From the NCBI GenBank assembly GCA_030429495.1, contig JAUIFH010000008.1:1-64000 (forward strand): 64,000 nucleotides of DNA, in the 5' to 3' direction. The stretch is from Alphaproteobacteria bacterium (lineage in GTDB: Bacteria > Pseudomonadota > Alphaproteobacteria > Rhodobacterales > Rhodobacteraceae). Numbering within the stretch: the stretch's first letter is position 1; each line of letters begins with the position of its first letter. A program made the position numbers and the translations under genes. The notes beneath the pieces were generated by a model, which did no database searches, was not told the DNA's origin, and saw only the letters and a program-made list of their open reading frames with translations. Shown here piece by piece: positions 8,275 to 18,352 of this stretch.

Positions 8275-10004
8275 CAGTGCGTCAGCCGCAATTTGTTGAT
8301 CGAGTTGACGATGCCGGAGAACGCCTCGTTGATGTCGAGACCTTCGACGGCGTAGTAGCCAGCGTTCGCACAGGCGCTCAGAAGCTGCTGACCCTGGCGC
8401 GGAGCCTCGAAGGCGATCGTGTAGATCAGGGCCTGCGTCTCACTTTGCGCCTTGAAGGCATCGCACATGTCGAGCGTGAGATTATCCTTCGGGCTGTAGA
8501 TATAGCTGTTCGCAATCGGACTCGACACGCTGTCCGAGCGCCACTGGTTGCGGAGCCAGGAACTGCCATGCGCCTTGTAGATGATGTAGTCGGCAAACCA
8601 GTCGATCGACATCGTGGCCCAGACTTCCGGCCAGTCCATCTGCCGCGCCCGCGGGGCGGAGCCGCTTGACGTCGTGTAGCCGATATCGCCCCACTTGTCG
8701 CCATAGGGCTCGTTGCGCCAGCTGTTGGTTTTGAAGATGTAGTACTTGCCGCGGTTCGGATCCCAGAGCGAATACTGATCGCGGTCAAAATCGTCGAGGC
8801 CGTCGTTCGGATCGTCGGTATAGGCCGTGTTCCGCCACAGAAGGCTCGGGCCGAAATCGTATTCACCGCCATCCTGCGGGCCGCTGCGCAGCCGGTATTC
8901 GGTCGTGTTCGCGCCATCCGTCATCAGGACGATGATCTTCAGCGCTTCGGGATCGTTGTAGGCATAGGGCCGGTCGCCGAACGAGGCCGGGATCATGCCG
9001 TCAAGGATCATGCCATCGACGACGCCCTGCATCGACGGGTCCAGAAGGGCCACACCCCACTTCATGCCGATGTCGATCGACGTGTTGCCGGCCGCAGTCA
9101 GGTTGTCGATGTAGTTCTTCAGCGCAACACGATCGCCGGAGAAAGGCATGATCTCACGATCGGAGTTCTCCGCGCAGTTGGTCAGGTAAGGCGGGCTCAC
9201 CTTATAGAACGGGTCGAAATGGCCATTACGCTGATAGATGCGCGCGGAGGGGCCGGTTCCGAACGAAACAGAGGTAGTCGTGAAATCGCCGAGCGAGGAT
9301 TCAAACTCGATGCAGTTCGACGTGGTCTGTTCGTTGGTGACGTTGAAATAGCCGATCAGATCGTCGCTGAGCGAGACCTGGGTCGCATAGGGGATGATCG
9401 AGATCGAAACCTTGTCGGTTTCGGCGGTATCGAAGATCTGGTCGACAAAGCTCTTGGCTGCCGGCTTCAGGTTGACCAGACGCGAGTTGCTGTTCATCGA
9501 ACCCGACACGTCGAGGATGAGCGAGATTTCGACCTGGCCGATGCTTTCTTCGGCGGTGGACGCGGCAGGGGTCGTCAGCGTCTCGACGCCGACGAGTTCC
9601 ATGAACCACGTGTCCATCGACTCCGAAACATGAATTTCGACCTTGCGGGATTCGCCGAACACGCCCTCAGTAACGATGATGTCTTCGTCCGCCGGCGGCT
9701 TGAGGCCGGATTTGCGGAAGTAGTCCTTGACCACTTCTTTCGGCGGGAGCGTCTGCTGAAGGTCGGCCGCGGCGAGCGCGGCGCGGTCGATCGTGTTCTG
9801 AAGCAGCGTGCGACGTTCCTCGAACCGCATCAGATCGAGTGCCACGCCGGTCAGCAGCAGCATGATCACGAAGGCGAACAGGCCGAAGATGACCAGGGAA
9901 CCGTCTTCTTCGCGACGGAAACGGTGGAGCGCGGAACGAAAGGATCCGATCCCGGCTGAAGCCGAAGCATCGCTATTGACACTCATGCGAGCGAAATTAA
10001 ACAT
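8274..10004 (-). CDS. TadG-like pilus-assembly protein with von Willebrand A domain
   Basis: This 576-aa protein begins with the TadE/G-type N-terminus (REEDGSLVIFGLFAF, TM helix about residues 37-57). It carries a vWA domain whose MIDAS motif reads LDVSGSMNSNS near residue 160, with later MTDGANTTE. TadG proteins anchor Flp pili in the envelope. ATG at 10004 is used (site GAAGGGA); a GTG just before it is possible. It is first in the three-gene minus-strand operon. Its 5' region is long and contains dyads. Confidence 0.85.
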   Translation of the reverse strand: MFNFARMSVNSDASASAGIGSFRSALHRFRREEDGSLVIFGLFAFVIMLLLTGVALDLMRFEERRTLLQNTIDRAALAAADLQQTLPPKEVVKDYFRKSGLKPPADEDIIVTEGVFGESRKVEIHVSESMDTWFMELVGVETLTTPAASTAEESIGQVEISLILDVSGSMNSNSRLVNLKPAAKSFVDQIFDTAETDKVSISIIPYATQVSLSDDLIGYFNVTNEQTTSNCIEFESSLGDFTTTSVSFGTGPSARIYQRNGHFDPFYKVSPPYLTNCAENSDREIMPFSGDRVALKNYIDNLTAAGNTSIDIGMKWGVALLDPSMQGVVDGMILDGMIPASFGDRPYAYNDPEALKIIVLMTDGANTTEYRLRSGPQDGGEYDFGPSLLWRNTAYTDDPNDGLDDFDRDQYSLWDPNRGKYYIFKTNSWRNEPYGDKWGDIGYTTSSGSAPRARQMDWPEVWATMSIDWFADYIIYKAHGSSWLRNQWRSDSVSSPIANSYIYSPKDNLTLDMCDAFKAQSETQALIYTIAFEAPRQGQQLLSACANAGYYAVEGLDINEAFSGIVNSINKLRLTH

Positions 10005-10426
10005 CACTCATCCCTTCCCAGGCAGCATTCCGTCACGGAATCGCAGTATATCCCGCACACACCGTAGACGTTGTCGTTGAACCTTACGGCAAAACTGGGG
10101 CCTGACTTATGGCAAAAATGCGGCAAAAGCGCCTTGAGGGGGTTTATTGGCGGCTGTCAGTGGCTGATGCGCGTTCTGGTGGCGGATCGTCGCGCTAAAT
10201 AGGACAATCCGGTATCAGTTGCAACGTACCTTCCCTTAGGGAATCGGTGCGCGCATGATCAACCGCCGGTTCTTCCCGCCGTTCTGTCCTGGCGGCGTTC
10301 CGGGTTGCCTTTCGGTGGACCTCTGGTAAGCACAACAAAGGTGCGGACGGAATGTATTCCCGATCAGGGCCGCCGTACCGAGCGGCCCGGCCGAAACCCG
10401 GCCGAGAGCCAGTCAGGGAGGTATGA
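10005..10426. other. 420-bp gene-free divergent control region
   Basis: This stretch separates the tad operon (minus) from glutamate dehydrogenase (plus). It contains an odd-length dyad ATTCCGTCACGGAAT at 10027-10041, beside the tadG start. A GC-rich hairpin GGCCGC/GCGGCC lies at about 10369-10388, shortly before the gdh ribosome site AGGGAGGT. I see no convincing ORF or RNA gene. The dyads are candidate operators; the regulators are unknown. Confidence 0.5.
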
Positions 10427-11857
10427 ATGGCCAATCGTGGTGAGCCGAGTTTCCGGCAGTCCGTAGATATGATGTTCAACCGTGCGGTATCGGTCATGGA
10501 CCTGTCGCCCGGCCTGGAAGAAAAAATTCGGGTTTGCAACTCCACCTACACGGTGCGTTTCGGCGTGCGGCTGCGTGGCGGCATCCACACGTTTACGGGG
10601 TATCGGTCGGTCCATTCGGAGCATATGGAACCGGTGAAGGGCGGCATCCGCTTCGCCACCTCTGTCAACCAGGACGAGGTCGAGGCGCTCGCGGCGCTGA
10701 TGACTTACAAATGCGCTCTGGTTGAAACGCCGTTCGGCGGGTCGAAGGGCGGGCTATGCATCGACCCGCGCGCGTGGGAAGAGCATGAGATGGAGCTCAT
10801 CACCCGCCGTTTCGCCTACGAGCTCATCAAGCGCGACCTGATCAATCCGGCCCAGAACGTGCCCGCACCCGACATGGGCACTGGCGAGCGCGAGATGGCG
10901 TGGATCGTCGACCAGTACAAGCGGATGAACACCACCGACATCAACGGTGCTGCCTGCGTCACCGGCAAACCGCTGAACGCCGGGGGAATCGCGGGCCGCG
11001 TCGAGGCGACTGGGCGCGGCGTGCAATATGCCCTGCGCGAGTTCTGCCGCCATCCGAAGGACATGGAGGCGGCGCGCCTTTCCGGCACGCTCGATGGCAA
11101 GCGCGTCGTCGTTCAGGGCCTCGGAAATGTGGGCTATCATGCGGCCCTGTTCCTGTCGATCGAGGATGGCGCGAGGATTACCGGCATCATCGAGCGTGAT
11201 GGCGCGCTGGTAAATCCGAATGGCATGAACGTGCAGGCGGTGCGCGACTGGCTGAGCGAACACAGCGGTGTGAAGGGCTGCCCCGAGGGCACTTATGTCG
11301 AGGACGGCTCGAAAGTTCTGGAGGAGGATTGCGACATCCTCGTTCCGGCCGCGCTTGAGGGCGTCATCAACCTCGACAACGTCAAGAACATCAAGGCGTC
11401 GCTGATCATCGAGGCGGCGAATGGTCCGATCACGGCGGGCGCTGACGAGATCCTGCGCGAAAAGGGCACGATCATCATCCCCGACATGTATGCCAACGCC
11501 GGCGGTGTCACGGTCTCTTACTTCGAATGGGTCAAGAACCTCAGCCACATCCGGTTCGGCCGGATGCAGCGGCGGCAGGAAGAGTCCCGCCACCAGCTTC
11601 TCATCGATGAGCTTGAGCGGCTGTCGGCGGACAAGGGACTCGGCTGGACGCTGTCGCCCGGTTTCAAGGAGCAGTATCTGCGTGGGGCGGGTGAACTTGA
11701 ACTGGTGCGCTCGGGCCTCGACGACACGATGCGCGCGGCCTACCAGTCGATCAGCGAAATCTGGCACAGCCGCAACGACGTGCCCGACATGCGGATGGCG
11801 GCCTATATCGTCGCCATCGATCGCGTCGCAAAAAGCTACCGCTCCAAGGGCCTCTGA
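10427..11857 (+). CDS. gdhA: Glu/Leu/Phe/Val family dehydrogenase (glutamate dehydrogenase)
   Basis: This 476-aa enzyme interconverts glutamate and 2-oxoglutarate plus ammonia. It has the family hallmarks VKGGIRF, the catalytic-lysine segment [18 protein letters not shown], and the NAD(P)-binding turn [11 protein letters not shown] near residue 228. ATG at 10427 follows AGGGAGGT; an overlapping ATG 4 nt earlier opens only a 6-codon frame. A UUCG-capped hairpin terminates the gene. The cofactor preference cannot be told by eye. Confidence 0.92.
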   Translation: MANRGEPSFRQSVDMMFNRAVSVMDLSPGLEEKIRVCNSTYTVRFGVRLRGGIHTFTGYRSVHSEHMEPVKGGIRFATSVNQDEVEALAALMTYKCALVETPFGGSKGGLCIDPRAWEEHEMELITRRFAYELIKRDLINPAQNVPAPDMGTGEREMAWIVDQYKRMNTTDINGAACVTGKPLNAGGIAGRVEATGRGVQYALREFCRHPKDMEAARLSGTLDGKRVVVQGLGNVGYHAALFLSIEDGARITGIIERDGALVNPNGMNVQAVRDWLSEHSGVKGCPEGTYVEDGSKVLEEDCDILVPAALEGVINLDNVKNIKASLIIEAANGPITAGADEILREKGTIIIPDMYANAGGVTVSYFEWVKNLSHIRFGRMQRRQEESRHQLLIDELERLSADKGLGWTLSPGFKEQYLRGAGELELVRSGLDDTMRAAYQSISEIWHSRNDVPDMRMAAYIVAIDRVAKSYRSKGL

Positions 11858-11873
11858 TCGGCCCTTGGCACCG

Positions 11874-11916
11874 ACCCGGCGCTGGCGGCGATCTTCGGAT
11901 CGCCAAGGCGCCGGGT
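11874..11916 (+). terminator. two-tier hairpin with UUCG loop after gdh
   Basis: An outer stem ACCCGGCGC/GCGCCGGGT (11874-11882 with 11908-11916) encloses an inner stem GGCGATC/GATCGCC closed by TTCG (11887-11904). It lies 17 nt after the gdh stop. No long T run follows, so termination is plausible but not certain. Confidence 0.6.
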
Positions 11917-11943
11917 GCACGTTGCTTTCACTATAGGACCATC

Positions 11944-12741
11944 ATGACAACGATCGACGACCTGCCGCTTGCCAATCTCGCCGTCAAAACCGATGCCGAC
12001 GGCATCGTAACGGTCACTCTGAACCGCGCCTCGAAGCGCAACGCGCTCGATGCGGCCACGATCGAGGAACTGGTGACGCTGTTCTCCCTTCTCCCGCGCG
12101 CGGGCGCGCGTGCGGTCGTTTTGCGCGCCGAGGGCGAACACTTTTGTGCCGGTCTCGATCTGGTCGAGCATCTGCACGAGGAACGGACCGCGGCGGATTT
12201 TATGCATGTGTGTCTGCGCTGGCACGAGGCGTTCAACAAGATGGAGTATTCCGGCGTGCCGATCATCGCCGCGCTCAAGGGCGCCGTGGTGGGCGGCGGG
12301 CTCGAACTCGCATCTTCCGCGCATGTCCGGGTCGCCGACGCCTCTACCTATTTCGCGCTGCCCGAAGGCCAACGCGGGCTGTTCACGGGCGGTGGCGCAA
12401 CGATCCGGGTGTCCGACCTCGTCGGTAAGGCGCGGATGATCGACATGATGCTGACCGGTCGCATCTACCGGGGCGAGGAAGCGGTTCAGGTCGGCCTCTG
12501 CCAGTATCTGGTGGAGGACAGCGAGGCGAAGGCGCTGGAGCTCGCCCGGGCCGCGGCTCAGAACCCGCCGCTGTCGAACTTCGCCATCTGTTCGGCGATC
12601 AGCCACATGCAGAACATGTCCGCCCTTGATGCAGCCTATGCCGAGGCGGTTGTGGCCGGGGTCGTCAACACGCAGGCCGATGCACGGGGACGGCTTGAGG
12701 CATTCGCAAACAAGACCGCCGCGCGGGTGAAACCGGTCTGA
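11944..12741 (+). CDS. enoyl-CoA hydratase/isomerase (crotonase) family protein
   Basis: This 265-aa protein has the crotonase fold. It includes the first oxyanion-hole segment [11 protein letters not shown] near residues 61-71, the second [11 protein letters not shown] near 116, and [13 protein letters not shown] near 139. Such enzymes act on acyl-CoA thioesters; the exact substrate is not evident. It lies after the gdh terminator and 64 nt before an EamA transporter on the same strand. Confidence 0.88.
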   Translation: MTTIDDLPLANLAVKTDADGIVTVTLNRASKRNALDAATIEELVTLFSLLPRAGARAVVLRAEGEHFCAGLDLVEHLHEERTAADFMHVCLRWHEAFNKMEYSGVPIIAALKGAVVGGGLELASSAHVRVADASTYFALPEGQRGLFTGGGATIRVSDLVGKARMIDMMLTGRIYRGEEAVQVGLCQYLVEDSEAKALELARAAAQNPPLSNFAICSAISHMQNMSALDAAYAEAVVAGVVNTQADARGRLEAFANKTAARVKPV

Positions 12742-12805
12742 CCCGACCTTTCGGCTTGCGCTTTCCGATGCCTTCGGCCTTTCTCGGCGTATCGAAAGGA
12801 CGCCG

Positions 12806-13729
12806 ATGAACCCACTGCACGGCATCATGCTGAAACTCGCCTCGGTCGCGGTCTTCATGACCATGGCGAGCCTGATCAAGGCGGCATCCGATACCGTTCC
12901 GCCGGGCGAGGCGGTTTTCTTCCGCTCCGCCTTCGCGGTCCCTGTGATCCTTGTCTGGCTGATCGTGACGCGCGGGGTGCGCGCCGGTCTGGCCACGAAG
13001 AACCCGCTTGGCCATTTCTGGCGCGGGCTGATGGGCACCTGCGCGATGGGTTGCGGTTTCGCGGGGCTGGGCCTTCTGCCTTTGCCCGAGGTCACGGCGC
13101 TTGGTTATGCCTCGCCGCTGCTGACGGTCGTCTTCGCCGCGATGTTCCTGGGCGAGACGGTGCGCCTCTTCCGCATCCTTTCGGTTACGCTGGGCCTTGC
13201 CGGCGTCCTCATCATCCTGTCGCCGCGCCTGACCGCCGTGTCGGGCGGTGCGATCGACCATGCCGAGGCGCTGGGCGCGGTCGTTGTCCTTGCCGGGGCG
13301 GTCTTCTCCGCGCTGGCGCAGGTCTTCGTCCGCAAGCTGGTGAATGAGGAGCGGACATCCGCGATCGTCTTCTACTTCTCGGTCAATTCCGCGCTTCTGT
13401 CGCTGATCTCGCTCCCGTTCGGCTGGGTTCTGCCCGATGCGGCGACGGCGGTGATGCTGATCGGCGCCGGCCTGTTGGGCGGGGTCGGCCAGATCCTTCT
13501 GACGTCTTCCTACCGGCATGCCGATGCCTCGGTCATCGCTCCGTTCGAATACGCCTCCATGCTGCTTGCGCTTGCCGTCGGCTACTTCGTCTTCGACGAG
13601 GTGCCGACGGTTGTCGTTCTCAGCGGCGCGGCGCTTGTCGTTGCTGCCGGTATCCTGATCATCTGGCGCGAGAGCCGTCTCGGCCTTGAACGCGACCGCC
13701 AGCGCAAGGCGATGACGCCTCAGGGTTGA
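12806..13729 (+). CDS. DMT superfamily (EamA) permease
   Basis: This 307-aa integral inner-membrane protein has about ten hydrophobic helices arranged as two EamA repeats, with typical signatures FFRSAFAVPVILVWL and FLGETVRLF. The family exports or imports small metabolites; this one's substrate is unknown. The ATG at 12806 is preceded by AAAGGA. A second EamA permease lies at 61903-62811. Confidence 0.88.
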   Translation: MNPLHGIMLKLASVAVFMTMASLIKAASDTVPPGEAVFFRSAFAVPVILVWLIVTRGVRAGLATKNPLGHFWRGLMGTCAMGCGFAGLGLLPLPEVTALGYASPLLTVVFAAMFLGETVRLFRILSVTLGLAGVLIILSPRLTAVSGGAIDHAEALGAVVVLAGAVFSALAQVFVRKLVNEERTSAIVFYFSVNSALLSLISLPFGWVLPDAATAVMLIGAGLLGGVGQILLTSSYRHADASVIAPFEYASMLLALAVGYFVFDEVPTVVVLSGAALVVAAGILIIWRESRLGLERDRQRKAMTPQG

Positions 13730-13772
13730 TCCGGTCCGGAAGCGGAGCGATGCTGCAGCAGGAGGTGACCCG

Positions 13773-14246
13773 ATGCGCCGACTCATCCTCATGATCGCTG
13801 TTCTAGCGGGTCTTGCCGGTCCTGCCGTCGCGCAATGCGCGATGCATGGTGGTGGGCAAGAGGCCAAGGCCGCGCTCGCTGCGGCCGTGAACCGTTTCCG
13901 CGAAAGTCAGGGTCTGCGGGCGCTGGCGGTTTCCGGTCCGCTGGAACGGGCGGCAACCGGTCATGCCTGCGCGATGGTCGCGCGCAATCAGTTCACCCAT
14001 GCCGGCGGCGGCGGCCTGAAGGCGCGGATCCGGCGGGAGGGCTGCCGGGCGAGGTTCGTCGGCGAGACGATTGCGATGGGCTATTCAGGGGCCGATGCCA
14101 CGCTCCGGCAATGGATCGACTCGCCGCCGCACAGGCGGATTCTTCTGTCCCGGCAGGCGGGCGCTATGGGGATCGGCGTTGCCGCGCCGCGCAAGGGGCA
14201 GGGTGGCGGGCCGCGCTGGGTGCTGGATGTCGCGGATGGCTGTTGA
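13773..14246 (+). CDS. CAP-domain (SCP-like) secreted protein
   Basis: This 157-aa protein has a signal peptide (residues 1-20, LAGLAGPAVA|QC) and then a CAP domain with the helix AAVNRFRESQGL, HACAMVARNQFTH, GETIAMGY, and WIDSPPHRRILL. Bacterial CAP proteins are exported and of mostly unknown function. The start follows CAGGAGG. It is convergent with dtd, 3 nt apart. Confidence 0.88.
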   Translation: MRRLILMIAVLAGLAGPAVAQCAMHGGGQEAKAALAAAVNRFRESQGLRALAVSGPLERAATGHACAMVARNQFTHAGGGGLKARIRREGCRARFVGETIAMGYSGADATLRQWIDSPPHRRILLSRQAGAMGIGVAAPRKGQGGGPRWVLDVADGC

Positions 14247-14249
14247 GGG

Positions 14250-14687
14250 TCAGGCTTCCAGCCAGATCGTCACCGGCCCCTGATTGACGAGGCTCACATC
14301 CATGTCCGCGCCGAATTCTCCGTTCGCGACGACGATTCCCTGCACCCTCAGCCGGTCGGCGAAATACCGGTAGAGCCGTTCGCCCTCATCAGGCGGCGCG
14401 GCAGAGGAAAAGCCGGGCCGGTTGCCGCGCGACGTGTCGGCTGCAAGCGTGAACTGGCTCACGACCAGCGCCGCGCCACCGGTGTCGAGCAGCGAGCGGT
14501 TCATCTTGCCCGCTTCGTCCTTGAATATCCTGAGCTTCGCGATCTTGGCGGCGAGTTGATCGGCTGCTGCCTCGGTATCGCCCTGCATGGCGCAGACGAG
14601 GATCATGAGGCCGGGGCCGATCTCGCCGACCACACTCCCGGCTACCGTCACGCGCGCTTCGCTGACGCGCTGGACAAGCGCGCGCAT
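14250..14687 (-). CDS. dtd: D-aminoacyl-tRNA deacylase
   Basis: This 145-aa enzyme removes D-amino acids (and glycine from tRNA-Ala) from mischarged tRNA. It begins [14 protein letters not shown], contains the SQFT motif ([11 protein letters not shown]), and ends with the Gly-cisPro motif NQGPVTIW. The start ATG overlaps the stop of the upstream sugar kinase by one base (TGATG), showing translational coupling. Confidence 0.96.
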   Translation of the reverse strand: MRALVQRVSEARVTVAGSVVGEIGPGLMILVCAMQGDTEAAADQLAAKIAKLRIFKDEAGKMNRSLLDTGGAALVVSQFTLAADTSRGNRPGFSSAAPPDEGERLYRYFADRLRVQGIVVANGEFGADMDVSLVNQGPVTIWLEA

Positions 14688-15610
14688 CAGGCGATCTCCG
14701 CTTCCCAGGGCGGGTTCGCCCCGGCCCGGGATACGGTGACGGCCGCCGCCGCGCAGCCCAGCCGCGCGGCATCCTCCAGAACCGCCTCGGGCAGGTCGGC
14801 AAGCACGCCCTTGTCAAGCGCTCCGGCGCGATGAAGCGCGGCAAGGACACCCGCGTTGAACGTGTCGCCGGCGCCGACCGTGTCGACGACGGCGACCTTG
14901 CGCGCGGGCGCAAAGACATGGTGGCCGCGGGTGAAGGCATGGGCGCCCTCCGCCCCCTCGGTGACGAAAACCGCGCGCGCACCACGGGAAAGGATGGCCC
15001 CGGCGAGGTCGGCGATCGCGCCCGGCCCTTCAAGCCAGCGCAGATCCTCGTCCGACAGCTTCACGACATCCGCGGCCGCGATCATCCGTCCTATCCGTGC
15101 GCGGTAGGCATGTTCATCGGTGATGAAGCCGGGGCGGATGTTCGGATCGATCATCGTGACGCGCTGCTTCGCCTCGCGCAGCATCAACGCCTCGTACGCC
15201 GCTCCGCAGGGATCGCCGACAAGGCTGATGCCGCCGAAGAAAAGCGCCGTGACCGAAGCGGGCAGCGGCGGCAGGTCGTCGGGCGACAGCATCCGGCCTG
15301 CCGTCATCTCGTCATAGAAGGCGTAGCTGGCCTGACCGTTCGTCAGCGTCACGAAGGCCAGCGTCGTCGGGCGGGCGGATCGGATCGCGAGGGCGCTGTC
15401 GACCTTCGACGCATCAAGCGCCTCCGTCAGAAGCCGCCCGAATAAATCGGTCGAGAGACCGGAGAAAAAGCCGGACGGCGCGCCGAGCCGGCCGAGCGCG
15501 ATTGCCGTGTTGAAGACGGCACCGCCAGGATAGGGCGCAAAGGCGGCTTCGCCGCCGGCAGTCGTGCGCGGTAGCATGTCAATCAGCGCCTCGCCGCAGC
15601 TCAGGATCAT
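14687..15610 (-). CDS. PfkB-family carbohydrate kinase (fructokinase-like)
   Basis: This 307-aa ribokinase-fold protein begins [13 protein letters not shown] and carries the first PfkB signature region with [17 protein letters not shown]. The C-terminal signature [16 protein letters not shown] (catalytic Asp and the anion hole) lies near residues 245-260. The N-terminus and layout resemble fructokinases, but the sugar cannot be fixed from sequence. It is coupled to dtd downstream. A hairpin lies 22 nt upstream of its ATG. Confidence 0.88.
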   Translation of the reverse strand: MILSCGEALIDMLPRTTAGGEAAFAPYPGGAVFNTAIALGRLGAPSGFFSGLSTDLFGRLLTEALDASKVDSALAIRSARPTTLAFVTLTNGQASYAFYDEMTAGRMLSPDDLPPLPASVTALFFGGISLVGDPCGAAYEALMLREAKQRVTMIDPNIRPGFITDEHAYRARIGRMIAAADVVKLSDEDLRWLEGPGAIADLAGAILSRGARAVFVTEGAEGAHAFTRGHHVFAPARKVAVVDTVGAGDTFNAGVLAALHRAGALDKGVLADLPEAVLEDAARLGCAAAAVTVSRAGANPPWEAEIA

Positions 15611-15631
15611 GATGCGTCCTTTCCCCTCGGG

Positions 15632-15656
15632 ACCTCCGCTCTCCCTTAGCGGAGGT
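15632..15656. other. 9-bp-stem hairpin upstream of the sugar kinase
   Basis: ACCTCCGCT and AGCGGAGGT form a perfect stem around a 7-nt loop, just 5' of the kinase gene. No T run follows on either strand, so it is not a standard terminator. It may be a 5' UTR structure or an operator. Confidence 0.4.
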
Positions 15657-15734
15657 GTCGGGCGGCATCAATCATCGCGTCCCGGGGATGCGCGGCAGCG
15701 CGGCATTTCCGGCACCACTGACGTGCGGAATGCG

Positions 15735-16688
15735 TCAGCTTTCGCCCGCCATGAGTGCTGCGACAATCGTCCGAACCACCGGCCGCGCCTCGTCCAGCGT
15801 CATTCCGGGCCACAGGCGCGGGTCGTACAGGATTCGCAGCAGCAGCTCATCCTGCCGCGTCAGCAGAGCGAACTCCTCGTTGTCGTTGAAGATCGAGGGG
15901 CGGGCATGGGGATGGTCAGCGACGAGGCCAAGGCTCTGCGCCAGCTCTTCGTGGATGCAGGCAAGCCGCAGCCGGTCCGGCAGCTCGCCGCGGATCACCG
16001 TCACCGCACCGGAATAGATCGCGCTTTTCCCGGGAGAGAATGAAAACACGGTGCAATAGGTGTCCGGCCGCATCTCGGTGACGGAGCGCAGTGCCGCGCC
16101 GGATATTTGCGGCGCGACGGCGGTAAGGACCGGCCCGGCCGCCGCGCGCTCATCCGCGTTCAGGATGAAGACGGTGTGATTGGCACGCCATGCCGTCATG
16201 CGGATCGGCAGGCCGGTCAGCGACGAAAGCCGCGCAAGGTAAGAGTTGACGTCGGCGCGGTCCTTGCTGCGCTGCGCGGCGGGAACCGAGGCGCCGAATT
16301 CGACCGCGACGCGGACCGGCCTTTGCCAGCGGTGCAGGCGGTTCTCGCTCGCTTCGGCAACCAGCCGGCCGCCGCGTTCGGTGAATTCGTCGAAGAATGC
16401 GATGCGAAGGAAATTCTCGACAACGTCCGAGGGGCCGAAGGGCGTATCCTCGCCGCCGCCATCGGCACGCAGCAGGTCCTGCGCGAGGTAGTTCGCCTCG
16501 ACCCGGGCGTAGTAAAGGCGCTCCGCCTCGCTTTCGGGCGACGGTGCCACGATCTCGGGCTCGGGCGGCGCGATGTCGCCGGGCGGGCGCGGGGTCGTGA
16601 CCGGCGCCACGCCGGTTGTCTCGCAGGCCGAAAGCGCGATCAGGAGGGCGGGAAGAAGGTAGCGGAGGCCGAGAGCGCGGAGTGGCAT
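15735..16688 (-). CDS. DUF2927 lipoprotein
   Basis: This 317-aa protein has a lipoprotein signal (LPALLIALSAC near residues 13-23), a proline-rich linker, then a DUF2927-like domain including RVAVEFGASVP, CTVFSFSPGKSAI and IHEELAQSLGLVADHPHARPSIFND. The HEELAQSLG helix resembles a metallopeptidase zinc motif (HExxx), but I do not see a full third-ligand pattern. The family is common in Rhodobacterales and uncharacterised. Confidence 0.8.
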   Translation of the reverse strand: MPLRALGLRYLLPALLIALSACETTGVAPVTTPRPPGDIAPPEPEIVAPSPESEAERLYYARVEANYLAQDLLRADGGGEDTPFGPSDVVENFLRIAFFDEFTERGGRLVAEASENRLHRWQRPVRVAVEFGASVPAAQRSKDRADVNSYLARLSSLTGLPIRMTAWRANHTVFILNADERAAAGPVLTAVAPQISGAALRSVTEMRPDTYCTVFSFSPGKSAIYSGAVTVIRGELPDRLRLACIHEELAQSLGLVADHPHARPSIFNDNEEFALLTRQDELLLRILYDPRLWPGMTLDEARPVVRTIVAALMAGES

Positions 16689-16900
16689 GGCGTCATGCAG
16701 CCATTCGGGTGCGGAATGTAGGAAAAACGCCCGGTCGGGGCGAAAGCCACCCGGTCACGACCAGACCAACGTCATCATTTGCCCACCTCATGGCCGAAGA
16801 GTGGCACGGCGGATGTGGCGCGCCAAGCCCCCGCCGCGCCCGGCGGGCCGGTTCCCGGCGGATTTTCGCATTCGTCCGCGCCTGGGCGCGCGCGGCGCAC

Positions 16901-18253
16901 TCATTTTGTGGTCCTGGGTCCCTTCCGGGGCCCGCCCTTGCCGTCGCGCGGGCGCCCGGGGCGGTCACCGCCAGTGCTGCGGCCGCCGGCTTTGCCCGCG
17001 CCGCGCGCTTCGCCGGAAAAACCGCCCTTCCCGGTCCGAGGCTTGCCGCCAGCGGGACCGCGTGCATCGTCGCGTGGCCGCCTGTCGGGCTTCGCGCCGG
17101 CTTCTCTCGGCTTCCCGCGCGCCGGACGGGCGTCGTCATGCCCGCCGGGCCGGCGTTTCGGCGCGCCGTTGCGGTCGTCCGTCGCCGGGCCATCCCTGCG
17201 CGCGCGCTGCGGCTTCGCGTCATCCCTGTCGCGTGGGCTGGAAGTCCGGTTTTCGCCGTCACGCTTTTTCCACGCCGGTGCGCCTTCGCGCGGGCGGAAA
17301 TCCTTGTCGGGCCGCCCCCGGTCACTGCCCGGTGCGGCACGTGGGCGGCGCGGACGCTCCTCGCCCTCGGTCGTGCGCGGCTTGAAATCCTTGCCGCCGC
17401 GACCGCCAGGCTTCGGCGCCCCGGCACGGTGCGGACTGTCCGGCCCACGGGGCGCACGCGGCTTGCGTGGCGCTGCGGGCCGTTTCGTTCCGCGCGCGCC
17501 TTCGTCCCGCGTCTCTTCGCCCGCAAGGCCCCCAAGCTGTTCGCGCATCACGCGGGCCTTAACCTCGACGACATCGCCCGGCTTCATCTGGTTCAGGCGG
17601 AACGGGCCATAGCTGACGCGGATCAGGCGGTTCACGGTCAACCCGACTTCGGACATGGCGCGGCGGATCTCCCGGTTCCGGCCCTCGCGGATACCCACGG
17701 TGAGCCAGGCATTCGCGCCCTGCTGCTTGTCGAGCGTGATTTCCATCGGCTGGAAGTCCTCGCCGTCGATCGTCACGCCGCGCCGAAGCGGGTCGAAGGT
17801 GGCGTCGTTCGGCCGGCCGTTCACCCGGACCCGGTACTTGCGCAGCCAGCCTGTCGTCGGCAGCTCCAGCTTGCGTTTCAACTCGCCATCGTTGGTCAGC
17901 AGCAAAAGCCCCTCGGAGGTCAGGTCGAGCCGCCCGACGCTCATCACCCGCGGCATCCCTTCGGGCATCGTGTCGAACACGGTCTGCCGTCCCTTGTCGT
18001 CCTTCGCCGATGTCACCAGACCGACCGGCTTGAAGTAGAGCCAGAGCCGCGCCGGCTGCGGCGCGTCGATCGGCTTGCCGTCGAGCGTGACCTTGTCCGA
18101 CGGCGTCACGTCTAGCGCGGGGCTCGCGGCAATCTTGCCGTTCACGGCGACCCGGCCCGCGAGGATCATCTTCTCCGCGTCGCGTCGCGAGGCGATGCCG
18201 GCACGGGCCATCACCTTGGCGATGCGTTCACCTTTCGTCTTGTCGTCGCTCAT
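16901..18253 (-). CDS. rluB: 23S rRNA pseudouridine synthase (RluB/RsuA family) with long disordered tail
   Basis: This 450-aa protein has an S4 RNA-binding domain (IAKVMARAGIASRRDAEKMI, about residues 10-60). A RsuA/RluB-type synthase domain follows, with catalytic Asp in SVGRLDLTSEGLL near residue 110 and later IREGRNREIRRAM. It converts a uridine of 23S rRNA (U2605 in E. coli for RluB) to pseudouridine. From about residue 245 to the end, some 200 residues are almost only R, G, P, K, D and A. This basic, low-complexity tail probably binds RNA non-specifically. Confidence 0.9.
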   Translation of the reverse strand: MSDDKTKGERIAKVMARAGIASRRDAEKMILAGRVAVNGKIAASPALDVTPSDKVTLDGKPIDAPQPARLWLYFKPVGLVTSAKDDKGRQTVFDTMPEGMPRVMSVGRLDLTSEGLLLLTNDGELKRKLELPTTGWLRKYRVRVNGRPNDATFDPLRRGVTIDGEDFQPMEITLDKQQGANAWLTVGIREGRNREIRRAMSEVGLTVNRLIRVSYGPFRLNQMKPGDVVEVKARVMREQLGGLAGEETRDEGARGTKRPAAPRKPRAPRGPDSPHRAGAPKPGGRGGKDFKPRTTEGEERPRRPRAAPGSDRGRPDKDFRPREGAPAWKKRDGENRTSSPRDRDDAKPQRARRDGPATDDRNGAPKRRPGGHDDARPARGKPREAGAKPDRRPRDDARGPAGGKPRTGKGGFSGEARGAGKAGGRSTGGDRPGRPRDGKGGPRKGPRTTK

Positions 18254-18352
18254 GGGCCGGCCCTCGGCTATCGTTTGAAGCGCCCCCTCTATACCCGTTC
18301 GCGTGCGGGGGGAAGCGCTTGCGTGGAAGGCCGGGGCAGGGCATCAGGAGGG

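Noticed and set aside
16616-18115. 499-codon and other frames opposite the rluB tail
   Set aside because: They arise from the low-complexity Arg/Gly-rich tail of rluB and carry no domain.
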